Source of the DNA: Luscinia megarhynchos
Taxonomy: Eukaryota > Chordata > Aves > Passeriformes > Turdidae
Direction: 5' to 3'
Length of the DNA stretch: 64,000 nucleotides
Assembly (NCBI GenBank): GCA_034336665.1
Contig: CM067568.1
Coordinates: 15,223,983 to 15,287,982, forward strand
Shown: positions 12,306 through 24,116 of the stretch, piece by piece
Layout of the letters: every line of letters begins with the position of its first letter
How positions within the stretch are numbered: position 1 is the stretch's first letter
The notes under the pieces: model-generated
The model's database searches: none
The model's input: the letters and a program-made list of their open reading frames with translations, nothing else
What the model was told of the DNA's origin: nothing
Translations under genes and position numbers: made by a program

Positions 12306-14579
12306 CCCTAGATTATTAATGTCTAAATACCTCCAAAACATTTTCTTTGCTATCTGTTTACTAGGGAATGGAGAAGAAACATATCAACATTATTTCCAAC
12401 TCAGAAAAGATGAAGATGGGCAACTCCTTTTCAAGATAGTTTTTTAGCTGGATCTTCAGATTGTATTTACCTTCTATGCTAATTTTGCTTGCTTTGTTTG
12501 AGCTTCTAACAGATACTCCTCCTAGAATTTTCTTGTTTTTGGGAAGAATTTGACGTAAAAACTAAGGAGGATGTGTAGACTCATCAGCTACCTGCTGTAA
12601 CTAGACTGCATGGCATCGTAAAAGCTTTTCTCTCCCATGGATTGCACAGAGTGGAGAAGTGTGTTATGTGGCAGGACAGCAAAACCTTCAAGAAAGTGAC
12701 TCTCCCCATCCAACAGGCATGCAGATAATTTAAAAGACCTAAATAAATTGTTCCTTCAGCAAGACCTTCAGGGTGTTACTATACCAGCAAAGGGGTGTCC
12801 AGATCATGACTGCCACTGCTAGCTTCCCTTTTTCAGGGAAAAATTATCACTAGCAGTGGAATTCATGAAGGTAGAAGATTTCCACAAATAAATCTTTCCA
12901 GGGATGAAATAATTATTTTATCACCTATATATTCCAGGCCAGACAGTTGGAAAAAAAACCCAAACAAGAAAAAAAAATCCTCAAGGAATTTTGCTCAAAA
13001 TGAGCCAGTTGCTGTGAAGACGTCCACGTACTGGGATGAGAATTTGGCTGCAGAAATTCAATAACCAAGAAGCACCAATATTTTGGTTGGGAAATACCGA
13101 AGTCACACGTTTTGTTGGAAACACCATCCCTCCAGTTTTTCTGCTAGGTGCCATTGACCCTGTCACTCTTGACACCCAGGTCCATGCCCATTTGAACCGC
13201 AAGCTGAATGGAGCATAGCTGTGCAACAGCATGTGGGACTGGCCAGAATGCACTGCCCTCTGATAGCTTGGCCATGTGATCCTAGTTCACATGTCTCAGG
13301 GTCTTTAACTGGCTCCACTGGCTTTAGCAACACAATCTTCTGAAAATGTATTTATCCCACCAACATGACCTTTACCGTGCAGCTGCTTCCAATCTCCGCT
13401 GCTTGCTGCTCACTAAAGGGCTCCAGAATGACAAGAAACCAACACCTGCTTCTTGGCCCAGAGCTTTGGATGCTCATAAGACAAAGTTTGTCACAAGATT
13501 GTTGTGATCCCAATCAAGGGAGACCAAGAATCTAATGGTAACCCTGGCACATGTTCCCCCTGTAATATCTCTCACCTCACCAGGGTGCGGTGCCTTTGCT
13601 TTCAGCCATTCATGTGCCAGGAAAAATTGAGGCAAGAAGAATGAAAATAAGCATTAAACTGAGGACAATTGTTGCCATTGCTCGTTATCAGCTTCACTTC
13701 CCTGCTGCTGTGGAGATGGGACATGGAGGAGACTTGGATTGTCCCAGATCACTTTGTAGATGGATGCATTTTCTGTGGATTGACACCCATGTTTTTTCAA
13801 GGAGAGAGTTTCTGTTTGCCAAAACGCTTCTGGAGCCTGTGCAGACCATCCTGTCCACCCCAGTGCTCATATATATATGCTCACATTGCTACTCAAAACA
13901 CCTTGCAGACAGCACAGCTCCTCCAGCACCAGGGAGAGCTTGGTGTGATGCTCCCAAAACATGAAACCCAACCTGAGCAGCCTGCCTGCCAGCAATTAGT
14001 CTTTGACACAAATGACTATGGGTTTCCTATTCATTCAGCCATCCTACCATCCTCTGGCTATCAGAGCACAGTGTGTCTTCAGCCACTGAAAAAAAGGAAG
14101 CTCTGAATTCTTTTTGCCAACTGTGAGGAGCTGAAGTAGCCAGCAAAATATGAACTCTCCACTAGGTCAGTATTTTTTTTCTTTCTGCAAACCATGTGTT
14201 AAAAATGCTTTCCCGCCCAAGGAGACTTCATACAAGGGAAAAGTAAAGCTAAGTTACAACTTCTTAAAAATAGGACACAGTATTTTATATTTTCTTCACT
14301 CCCCCAATACTGTGCAAAGCCACCCCACCCACATGAAACTGGTGTCTGATTCACTCTCGTGTCTCACTTGGAGAGAGGCATTCCACCAACGGGGGCACCT
14401 GGTCAAAACCATGACATTCAGGGTGGTGCTGCCTCTTTACACTTCAAATCGACTCAAACTGCTTTATATCTATGGCTACAGGGACCTTTGCAGACACACA
14501 AGCACTACCAACGGGAGAGACGTGTTGTCACACCCTTGCAGCAAGTAAAGAGACCAGATCTTCTGGAAAATTAGTCTTC
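12306..14579. other. Single-copy non-coding stretch
   Basis: No gene or repeat family recognised. Short A-rich runs lie at 12950-12978 and a five-unit (AT) run at 13869-13878. Open frames of 124-145 codons at 13590-14106 overlap in two frames of the same strand and have no recognisable domain. Confidence 0.5.
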
Positions 14580-14840
14580 TTGGGCCAAGCTGACTCAGTG
14601 GCTCAAACAATCAGACTTCTCTTCTGTATCGGTTCGTTTGCCGTGTGACGCTCCTCAGGCAGCCAGTTACCCTCTGCTATTCTGGGAACACACATTTGAC
14701 CTCTGTTACAGGGGTTTATTGTCAACACATGTCCACTGGGAGCCTCAGCAACCTCTCCCATTGTCTATTGTCTTATAAACAGGCTTATAAAAGCGCTGCA
14801 GCAAAGTCAGTAATGCACCAAAGTGGAAATTGCTGGTAAC
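14580..14840. promoter_or_regulatory. Possible conserved non-coding element
   Basis: This unique block keeps several CpGs ('gtatcggttcgtttgccg', 'gtgacgctcc', 'aagcgctgc') in otherwise CpG-poor DNA. It contains SOX-type words ('ccattgtctattgtc', a doubled ATTGT) and a forkhead-like 'gtcaacac'. Such mixtures occur in vertebrate enhancers. No alignment was available, so this remains a composition-based guess. Confidence 0.3.
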
Positions 14841-17049
14841 TCAAAAGCTTAACTTTCAACTTCTGTGTCCTGCAGTGCTAGGAGGGGCAAGCCAAGGGGG
14901 AGGAACATGCAGCCTGCTTTTCTTGGTGTCCCCAGGCCTTGACACCTGATTGTGTCAGGGTGCAGAGCTGCCATGCTGCTCGATGAGTGGCATGGAGGGG
15001 TCCACTGATGCCAAAAGCATTGTGTGAACGGGGCTTCTTGGTCTTCAGTGGCTTCAAGGGGAAAAACTGGAAAAGGAAAAAGCTGGTGGCAAAGAAGTTT
15101 TCAGGCTGACCCTAAAGTGAAGTGCAATTTCTTCTTTACCAAAACTCCCAGTGTGTGGCTGAGCTATTGTAGCAAGCATAGAAAAAATTGTATTTTTGCA
15201 GTTAACAGCAGTGAAGTCACTCAATTCAATGCATGAATGAAACAAACCCTGGGGAGCATGTTCACCCAAGGGAAGGCAATGTCCCATGAGATCAGTTTAG
15301 TCATCTGCAGTTTCATAACCCTCAACCCCTAAACTTTGATGTGCAAAGGCAAAATCCCCTCTGATTTTTGAGATGGTCCCACCACTTCCAATTTGCTGCT
15401 GTGGCCAAGCAAACAAAGAAATTTTGGGAAACAAAGCTAAGTTCTTCCCCATGCCAAACAGCATCCAGCATCTGAGCAAGACACAGCTTACTTGTTTTCC
15501 TGGGCCACCAGATCTGACAGAGGGAGCAGGCAAGGACAAAATGGGAAAACCAAAGGCTTGCATTAGTGCTGCTGCCAGAGGAATCCTATCCACTCTGGTG
15601 ACAGCAAAGGGGACACTACATCCCTCAAAACCCATCAGTTCCAGGGCCAACCATACACCAGCTGGTGGGACACACTGTGCTGTGAACCACTAATGCTCAG
15701 CCATGGGCAAAGGGAAGCTATCAGTACAACCAGGGCTACACAAGAATGAGAAAAGCAGAATAGTAATTAAAAAAAAAATCACTTAACAAAGAGGAAAATA
15801 GAGCGGAAACATGAAAGAGACAGACAAGACATTGTGGACTCCACTAGACACCCCTGTTGCACCTCTTCCCACATGCCAGCAAAAGTGGTGAGGTCAAGGA
15901 AGAGTTTTGAGTCTGTCTTTATATTTTTAATGCACTTTGACTGTGTCCTCTCCACTGCCCCAGAGCTGTTTACTGCCCATGGTCATGCCTCTTTCACCAG
16001 GAAAGCAAAAACTCCCATCCCAACCGAGAAAATTCAAAAGTTGCTCAAGTGTCTGCAAAGGTTATGTTGCCCTGTTTTCTGAGGGCAAAGCAGTTTTATC
16101 TGGAAAAGAGAGAAAAACATTTAACAGCAACAGCAGCAGCAACAACAAAAACTGAGCAACCCATGGTGTTTGTTTACAAGAGCACATTCATTGGTGTCTG
16201 GGGGGTTGACTCAGTCCAAAATGAAAAGGGGTGGCACCAGGCAAGCTCGGCTGATAAACAAGCTCACCTCCCACCATGAGGCTGCTCTGGGGGCTGCCTT
16301 TCCTCACCTTGCCAGGCAGCCCTAGCCTCCTCCCTCAAGGACCCTTCCCTTCCATGAAACCCTGTGGAAGGATGGCTTTTGGGGTACTGATGGGTGAGCA
16401 GCTGCCACCCTTCCCTGTGGAGCCCCTGCAAGGTAGACAAGAGTCTTGGCATGAAAATCTGGGGTCTGTGTCTGCTTGGGCATCCCTATGGATGAAATGG
16501 GAAGGTCTCACATCCACATCTCTTTGCTCTGCATGGCTGTGTCCCCCCTTGGGTCCTTGCATGCCTGACTACATGAAGGAGACCTCAGCTGGTCTTACTT
16601 GGCACATGGGGAAGAGCAGAAACTCCCACAAGGAATGCCAGATATCATCCAACTCAGTCTGCAGCCATCTCACCAACCACAACTGTGTAGGCAAGACAGA
16701 AGGGTTGTGCTTGAGCTGCTCCTGGTGCACAACACATCATCAGATCTTGCAGCCTGATTCAGTGATCAAAAGGACACAGTAAAGCCATCAGGATATGTGC
16801 TAAGATGGGCATAACATATGTACAAGGAAGGCAAAGTAAAAGTCTCAGAAATAGCATCTGTGATTCACTGGCCATCCCAACTCAAGTTGTAAAGCACAAC
16901 TCACCCAGCAGATGCACGCCCAAAACACCTCCAAAAGATTGACACTCATGCACTTTCTGAAGTGTTGTTTTTAGCTGTGATTAATATCTGAATTTTGGAG
17001 TTGCTAATACTATACTGCTTCTCAAAAGCGAGGTCAGCTTCCTTAAATT
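14841..17049. other. Single-copy non-coding stretch
   Basis: No gene recognised. Minor features are an A-run at 15769-15778 and an imperfect CAG/CAA trinucleotide patch at 16125-16150. The 168-codon frame at 16276-16782 starts with a hydrophobic stretch but has no family resemblance or exon context, so it is not called. Confidence 0.5.
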
Positions 17050-17070
17050 GAGCAAATTTGAGATTTGCTC
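17050..17070. repeat. Perfect 8-bp inverted repeat
   Basis: GAGCAAAT at 17050-17057 is followed after five bases by its reverse complement ATTTGCTC at 17063-17070. ATTTGC is part of the POU octamer family of words, so the site could be a paired binding site or simply chance. Confidence 0.6.
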
Positions 17071-17779
17071 GGTGCTCTTGAAAGAAATACTTTTAAAGGT
17101 GCAGAGTCTCAATCTTGCAAAAAAATCAAGTAAAAGGATCAACTCTTTACAGTCATCAGCACCTTCACATCTCACTGTACAAAGAGAGAGGAGTACATTT
17201 CCACCCTAAGCCTAGGCAGTGGGAGTGTACTTTGCTTGTATTCTGTCCTGTAGAAAAATGTTTTCTCCACATCCAGCCCAACAGAATCTGTGTCCATGTC
17301 ATGATGTAGGTGAGGAGAAGGGCTTTTGGAGGGGAGATGTTGCTTGGTTCCAGGACTACCCCACTCTGCATGACCCCCATATCACCAGTAAATGAGTATC
17401 CAGCTTTGGTTCTACACTGCATTACTCAGCTGATCCTCTTTCAGCTCTGATTTCATTTCTCTTTAAAATTGCTTTGCTATTAAACATGGAGGTAAAGCAG
17501 CTGTTTGGACCCTATAGCTTAAAAACCTCAGGACTCACAAATCTTCCATTTATGCCTTTCTTATGTGGTCTAGACAGATTTTTCAGGCTTGTAGCATCGT
17601 CTGAACCCTATTTTCCTTAATTTTGCCTCTGAAATTGGCACTGAGGTCTGTTTGCACTATGTAATCAAAAGGTATATTTGTCACCACAGCACTACATCTC
17701 GCATGGAAAATGGTCTCTCTCATTTCTTCCCCCTGTAATTCTCAGAGTGGCTTGGCACTGTCAGGGACAGGTGCTTAGG
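17071..17779. other. Single-copy AT-rich stretch
   Basis: Nothing recognisable as gene or repeat. Confidence 0.5.
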
Positions 17780-18170
17780 AAATGCTGATATATGGCAATT
17801 TTATGTTATTGCATGAAGCTGAAACTTGTTCGCAATACTGATAGAACAGAGGGCTGAATTTTGAATTTATTAACAGCACGTAGGCTGGGAACGTGAATAG
17901 CTGGCAAACCTGCATCCTCTAGCATCTGTAGAGAGCCATTAAGAATTGGAAAGCCCATATTCCACTAAGAAATGGTTTCAGAAATCCAGGGCACAAGTGG
18001 CAAGTGCTGATTGGCTATTGGCGATGTCAGACACATGTCAATAACATTACTTAATGGGTTTTCCTCCTCTTTATTCATAAGTTCCATTTCATCCTGCCAT
18101 TGCCCCAAAGGGTAATTATGACACTTTTTGGGTGGCTTTGCTCTTTTGGCCTTTGGCCTCATGCCTCAGA
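17780..18170. promoter_or_regulatory. Possible conserved non-coding element
   Basis: This unique AT-rich block has scattered retained CpGs ('gttcgcaata', 'agcacgtagg', 'gaacgtgaa', 'ttggcgatg'). It also has CCAAT-type words on the minus strand ('ctgattggctattggc') and homeodomain-like 'cattaagaattgg' and 'gggtaattatgac'. It has no repeat signature and no long open frame. Enhancer-like by composition only. Confidence 0.35.
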
Positions 18171-18235
18171 AAACCACCCAGGGTATCCAATCTCATAGAA
18201 AGTCTTTGTGGCCAGTTGTGCTTTCTGGAGTAAGT

Positions 18236-18263
18236 ACCTTTTTCTTTTTTTTTTTTTTCCCCC
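18236..18263 (+). repeat. T-rich tract
   Basis: A pyrimidine tract with an uninterrupted run of 14 T at 18245-18258, ending in a C run. Simple low-complexity sequence. Confidence 0.9.
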
Positions 18264-21109
18264 GTAACTTAAATAAGCCATGTAAATACCCTTAGTTTCC
18301 ATCAGCCCTATGACATCATTGCCCAACCCAAAGGAAGAGCTACGCCCCACACCTCTGGCCAGCTGAGGAAAACACCACTGGTAGGATGCTCATTTTTCTT
18401 GGAGAGGAATAACACACACGAGAGCATGTTCTACGTGAAAGGACATTTTGGAGCCACTATTTTACTTAACACTGTATATTTACACAGTTCTCGTGTCTTC
18501 AAACACATGACGCAGTTGGGAGCCTCAGAGCTGATATTTACCTGTTTTAATATATCTCAGGATATATTTGGGTTTGGGTATTTTTTGAAGATGAGTGGCA
18601 ATCTTTACCCATGCACTTTCAGTTTGCTTCAAATTTGAAGTTGATTTTTATACCATATTATAACCATATTTATTTAAGTTTCCCTCATTCTGTCAAAATC
18701 TGTTTACACAAAGAACATTTGTTTTCACTACTGCTTGTGAGGAATGAGTATAATAAGTGCCAAGGGATTTTAAGAAGTTGAGAGAATTAGGGTTTGGAAA
18801 CAATACATTCAGCTATTTCTTAGGGGAAGATTCATGGAGCACAGACACATTCTCCACTAAATCTATCAGAATGAAGTAGTTCTCATGGACACAAAACATA
18901 TCCAGTCTCTTCTCAAGCTTCAAACATATTATAAAATAATGAGTTTCTAAAGAAAAAATGAACAGGACTTATTTTTTTTTCCCCAGATAAAAAAGCAGAA
19001 AGTGGGTTAAGATAATTTTGCTTGATGAAGTTGAAATCTGGAGTCTGGCACTGAAAGCTGGTGTCCACTGCTACCCAACAGCATCGTTTTCCACTTATAT
19101 TGCTTCACCATAATGTGTACTCAAACAAGAGTTATGACCATATTATTTGTCAGAGGTTGTTTGTTGTAGCTTTAATGCACCACTGTAAATTTCAGCATGT
19201 ACTGGACTGGGTAATTCTGGTTTTAAGACTATCATAAAGAATATTTTAGCCCATCAAATGCTGCTTGCACGTAGGGATTTGCCTCAACATTTCTGTATCT
19301 CAGAGGCTGATGCTGCAAAATATCAGGGATAATTCTGAAGCTTTGATTTGCAAATAAGGAAAGGTAAAAAAGAGGGGTCAATCTATACCATATTTTGTAG
19401 TATTATTTAGAAAATGAACAGAACAGGTTCTTATAAGGCAATCCTCCCCTCATTTGCCACTGAGATGCTGATTGAGTAACAGCTCCCCAAAAATCAGCAT
19501 TAGCATTACCAGTTGCAAATGCTGACACTTTATCAAAATTCATGTAATTTGATTTTAGATATTATTCCACCCTTTATATTTCAAATATTCCTAAGAGATT
19601 CCCTCTGCTATCTGGAAAATAATGAAGTGTGTAATGGGTTATTCCCTTCTTGGCTAACAAGATAGAAACATGGGGGTATTTCCATTGAAAAAAAAGAAAA
19701 ATAAGACAAGCCCTTTTTACCAATCCTTTGATTACAGATTTACTTGGATGCAAATACACAGCTGAATGATATATTTAAAGTATGCATGAATACCAGACAA
19801 TACCCCATTTTCTGTACTCTCTGTGGAGGTCTTTAAACACAACTGTAATATAGCTTGATTCATTTGCATGTCTTCTGTAGGAGACATCTCAGTTATTTTG
19901 TCTTTTAAAGTCCCTAAGCACCAACCACCCAAAAGCTGTTTCTGGAGGTTTGTTGTTAGAGAGTAAGCTAGAATATATTTATGATCCACTTAGTTTCCCT
20001 GTCGCCTTAAACCTGGCCGTCCATCATGAGCTGACAACGTTTTCCTGCAGAAAAAGCTTTGTGGCCATTATGATTTTCTTTACTGCTCAATAACAAATGG
20101 TTTATTTACTTACCAAAAGCCCTGCAGCCCTCTCCTGCCCTGCAGAGCACTAATTCCTACCCCCCACCCAGTGTCAGGTTCTCCCACCAAAAAAGCTTCC
20201 AGCATGAACTGCAGTGACCATGAAACAAAAGGACTTGCAGGAGACAGGCAGTGCCTCCCAAAGAAAGCACCCTCAGAAAAGTAAATTGTTATCTTTTATC
20301 CATGGCCTTTCTTGGTTAGAGAAGCAATGTGACTTTTCCCCTCCTTTTCTCAGAGCAGCCTCCAAACACCTATTCTTGCTGTCAGTCTTAAACCCGTGGA
20401 AAAATAAAAGTCATCCCTGCTGGGCAGCCTGCAGGAACACAGGTATTGCTAGGGAACTTCACACTGTGAGATGGCAACAAGAGTCCTCAGCAGTCCAGAG
20501 AAAGTCACCAGAGAGAGGGCTAAGTCCTCAGATCTTCCCATTTGAGGTGAGCTATGAGGCTGGACATCATATCAACTATTCAGTGATCATTGCTACTGAT
20601 GGAGGACTGCTCCTCTCCGTGCTCAAGGCTTGGCCTCTCTCCTAATCAACCTTCCTGAGGCAATAAATTGGCAACAGTGCATGTGTCTCATGTTCCTCAT
20701 AGGGAAGAACATGGAAATTTGAAGGGTTCCTCCCTTGAGCTGCAGGGTAAGACACCAAGCAATCGTGCTAATGCCTTGACCAGGATGTCTCATGAAGCTT
20801 GGCAATGAGCTTGCTCCGTGCTGTCCTTATCCTCGCATTAGCTCTGCAGCTTATTTGCTTTTCATTCCTGGAAACCATTTCCTAAGAGGCCTGGGCAGGT
20901 ACCTTTGATACTTTTTCCACCACATATTCAGCACAAGACCCATGAGGCAAGAAGCCTTTTGAGATTACAGATGGTGCACAGAAAAATAATGCAACTTGTG
21001 TGAAGTGTCAACTTTCTGAGTCCCAAAAGCAACCACCAATCCTCAGAAAGCCAGTGGAGAGCCCCATCACTTAAGCCAAGTCACACAACATATTTGTCTC
21101 ATGACTAGA
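18264..21109. other. AT-rich single-copy stretch
   Basis: No gene or repeat family recognised over nearly 3 kb. A subregion at about 20000-20110 ('gtcgccttaaacctggccgt', 'gacaacgttttcctgcag', 'caataacaaatgg') keeps CpGs and has a SOX-like word. It may be conserved, but the support is weak. Confidence 0.5.
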
Positions 21110-21310
21110 TTGACATGATACAAATTCAAGGATGTTTTTTCCAGGCCGCAAGCTGGTGAAAAGCAAATATAATTGTTCTATGAACAGTCTCCTGCATTTG
21201 TTTAGGATTTGTCATTTCCACGGGCCTCTCATTAATAAATGAGTACACAGGAATATTCACATAACGTTAATGGCCAGGGGGCATTTCACAGAAGATTTGA
21301 AGTGACTGGT
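21110..21310. promoter_or_regulatory. Possible conserved non-coding element
   Basis: A unique block with 'caggccgcaagctgg', 'gcaaatataattgttc', 'catttccacgggcctctc', 'attaataaatgagta' and 'cataacgttaatggcc'. Homeodomain-like AT words, a SOX-like ATTGTT and isolated CpGs occur together without repeat features. Judged by composition only. Confidence 0.3.
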
Positions 21311-22059
21311 CCCAGAAAAATCATGTGAAGTCTTTCCATGGGTTAAGCAATGAGCCTGCTGGCTCCATGAGGTGGCTCTGGTTTGTTTTGCTACCTTGGG
21401 CTCGAAACGAACAGCTGTGCTCAACCACGACAGCCACAGGAATAAAGCTGGGCAGATGAGGCATGCCCTGGCTCAGGGATCACACTCCATGAGGTAGGAT
21501 TAGGGAAGGCTCCTGCCACCCTCTCCGAGCTCCACGCACACATCCCTGCCCTCCCTGATAGCCACAGCCCCCTCTCAGCTGCTGTTTATTTTTCCTCGAT
21601 TTTACAGTGTAAAAGCTATAGAATAAATAGCTCATGTGGGGGGAAAGCAAAGCACCAAGCTAAAATAGGAAATGTAGTCTCAACGAGGAGAGGAGAGAGG
21701 CAGACTCCTGCAGCTAATAATTCTCTGCATGGCCTAGAATAAGCTAAATCAGGCCTGTTGGGAGGCGTCCCCAGGGATCTGCGCTGCCTGCCTCTCCAGA
21801 TGAAGAGCTTGTCTGGCTGGGCAGATCCCATCCATCACTTCATTAGAGGACAAGACCCTACACTGCCAGAGATCCTGCGTTAGAAAAGGGAAAGAGATTG
21901 GGGAAATCCTCTGGTGGTCATCAAACCCTTCAGCACCCGTTTCGCTGGAGGCCTCAGGATCTTTGGCTGCAGCCCTGTGCCCCGAGATGTGTGTTTCTGC
22001 AGGGCCAGTTCTTGCAATCCCCTGGGTTACTCAGGTGCAGGTGACACAGCAGGGCTGGA
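21311..22059. other. Single-copy non-coding stretch before the CpG island
   Basis: No gene or repeat recognised. The AT-rich part at 21580-21740 may be conserved spacer, and GC content rises from about 21900 into the CpG island. Confidence 0.45.
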
Positions 22060-22430
22060 GGAAGCGCGGCGGATGCCGAGGGGAGCGCAGCGTGATGGGG
22101 CAGGCCATGACTCTGGTGTTCCTCGAAATTGGAGGCAGCCACACCTCTTCCCGCACGCGGCCGGAGCTGGGGCAGGCAGCGCGCCGCTTCCTGTTATTAG
22201 AAAACCTCAGGATGCTCTCGCAAGAGGAGAGCTCGTCAGCGAGCGAGCCAGGAGAAAAGCAAAGAGCACTGCCCCGTGCAGGAGCAGGAGCAGGAGCTGC
22301 CCAGCTCGCCCCACTTGTGGGCTCATGCCCAAGGAGCAGGGAGAAAGAGCACATGGGCACGCAGCACTGGAACCACCACGGCTGAGCGTGGCGAGTATCT
22401 ATCCTCACGAATCCGTCTAAGATTCCCAAG
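22060..22430. promoter_or_regulatory. Orphan CpG island
   Basis: About 24 CpGs fall in roughly 370 bp, densest at 22064-22195 (for example 'gaagcgcggcggatgccgag', 'ccgcacgcggccgg', 'cagcgcgccgctt'). GC content in the densest part is roughly 65 percent and the estimated observed/expected CpG ratio is near 0.8, both by eye. Flanking DNA has very few CpGs. Such islands mark promoters or unmethylated enhancers, and no protein-coding first exon is recognisable nearby. The long overlapping frames on both strands (up to 168 codons) are side effects of GC-rich sequence. A non-coding RNA promoter is one possibility. Confidence 0.5.
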
Positions 22431-22723
22431 AATAACAGGAAACACAGCCGTTAGTTTTCTGTTTCGCTTGCTTTGGGGCGAGCCCACATCCCACAAGGCC
22501 AGGAGCCAAGGAGCCCCGCAGAGCTTTGGGGCGGGGGACGTTCAGATGAGATAATCATCCACTCTTGAGTCGTGAGAGAAGAAAATAATAGCGATAATTA
22601 AAAAAGCAAGCAGCCACCATGGCAAACAAAAGCAGGGAGGGCAAGCAGGCCCCCAGCAGGCACGGGGAGGGCTAAGTGCAGGCCTGTCCTCGCTGGAAGG
22701 GACCAGGCAGGCAGGAGCACCTC

Positions 22724-22785
22724 GGCTGCTGCTGTGCTCGTCGCGCACTCGCTGCGCTCGCTTCTCCCCGCGGCCACGCATTATC
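22724..22785. promoter_or_regulatory. Satellite CpG cluster
   Basis: About nine CpGs occur within 62 bp ('ctcgtcgcgcactcgctgcg', 'tccccgcggccacgc'), 300 bp right of the main CpG island. It is probably part of the same unmethylated domain. Immediately to the right the sequence becomes AT-rich. Confidence 0.45.
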
Positions 22786-22867
22786 ATCATTTATTCATTC
22801 CGTGACCTTGAAATCCCTCTCCCCTACCAGAAAAACAGCGAATCCCCATCAGAGAAGTGGGCTCTAC

Positions 22868-22923
22868 AAAAAGGGAGGGAAAAAGAAAAAGAAAAAAAAA
22901 AAAAAAAGACTAAGAAAAAAAAA
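22868..22923 (+). repeat. A-rich purine tract
   Basis: A low-complexity run of A broken by single G residues, including 16 consecutive A. No adjacent retroposon body is recognisable. Confidence 0.9.
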
Positions 22924-22924
22924 T

Positions 22925-23040
22925 CACGCAGCCTCCCATGTTGCTTGTATTAGGTCAGATGAGAGAACTTATTTAATTAGTGACTTTTATAGGGCTTTAT
23001 TTTTCGATACCCAGTGGAATAGTTAAGATTGGTAATAAGA
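22925..23040. promoter_or_regulatory. Possible conserved AT-rich element
   Basis: A short unique block containing 'cttatttaattagtgac', 'agggctttatttttcgatac' and 'gttaagattgg'. The TAATTAG word is a classic homeodomain site and one CpG is retained. Weak, composition-based call. Confidence 0.25.
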
Positions 23041-24061
23041 AAGAAGTCTGGTCCCGTGCCAGCCCTCCTAAGACAATGGTGCAGGGAGGAAAGAGCTGAG
23101 CAATATATTTGAATGTTTTCAATGCCTTGGGTATTTGGTGGATTTTTTTAAACTTTATTTTTCAGTGCCATATTCTAAAACCATTTGAAGGGTGTACATG
23201 GTGGGGAGGGGAAGGAAATTGTTTGGGGCGGCCCAAGGGGAGGATAACAATGAATAATGGAACAAACCCAGGGAAACTGCTTCTTGCTCCGGTTTCTCGA
23301 GGGCAGGGGAATTTTCCCCTGAATGAGACCTGCTCCAGCACAGAAAGAGGATGGCTGGCGGATGGCCAAGCACCAAATTTTTGTTGTATATGGAGGTGGA
23401 TGGGACAGGTGCAAAATCATGATGGATAACTAGGAGGAGGGAGTAAAAGACAAGTGCAATTTGCTGCTCTGTTCGTGCTACTGTCTCTTCTCACAACCTG
23501 TTTCTGCTGCTCATCCCCATCCCAGGAAAATACTGCGGGCTTTTTCCTCCCATGCTTTCCCCTGAAGGAATAGGGAAGGAGGGTTCAGCTTTACAAGCCT
23601 CCCATCGAAGGACTATGCATTTCTCAGCCTGTGGGACAAACTGACAGCGCCAGGGAATGGGGCACCGTCCCCAGCAGCCCTGGCTCATGCAGCACACATC
23701 CTGAGCAGCTCAAGGCCACTCTCAGAGGCTGAAATGCAGCACACAGAGTATAAACCAAAGCAGATGTTGTGTTACAGATTTTATGGTAGTAGTCTTTTGC
23801 TCTCTTTGGGCCCAGAAGCTGTGCTACCCACTCACCTCCCACTGATAGGGGAACTTCCAGAGGCTGACGGCAAAGCTCTGCAATGCCAAGTGTTTGAAGG
23901 ACATTCATAGGCCACCATCTAAGACAGTAGCCTCACCAGTGGCCAAAAAGCCCCATGCAGCCTAGTTGCTCAGTAGCCAAACTTTGGGAGAGCAGTCAGC
24001 CTGTTTCCTGACAGCAAGAAGAATAATGTAACAGCGTTCAATAAATTCCTAGCAAGCGCAA
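23041..24061. other. Single-copy non-coding stretch
   Basis: No gene or repeat family recognised. Overlapping open frames at 23109-23429 and 23624-23908 have no recognisable domain. Confidence 0.5.
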
Positions 24062-24116
24062 CCAAAAAAAAAAAAAAAAGCCAAAAAAAAGCCAAAAAAA
24101 AAAAAAAAAAAATAAA
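24062..24116 (+). repeat. Compound poly(A) tract
   Basis: Three A runs (about 16, 8 and 20 bases) are separated by identical GCC spacers and followed by AATAAAGCC. The periodic GCC suggests local duplication inside an A tract. It could be an old retroposon tail, but no body is recognisable upstream. Confidence 0.9.

Noticed and set aside
16276..16782. 168-codon frame with a hydrophobic start resembling a signal peptide
   Set aside because: The Leu/Pro-rich start follows C/T-rich DNA. There are no cysteine pattern, domain or splice signals to support a secreted protein.
21914..22420. 168-codon frame over the CpG island
   Set aside because: GC-rich DNA has few stop codons, and three other frames on both strands are open over the same interval.
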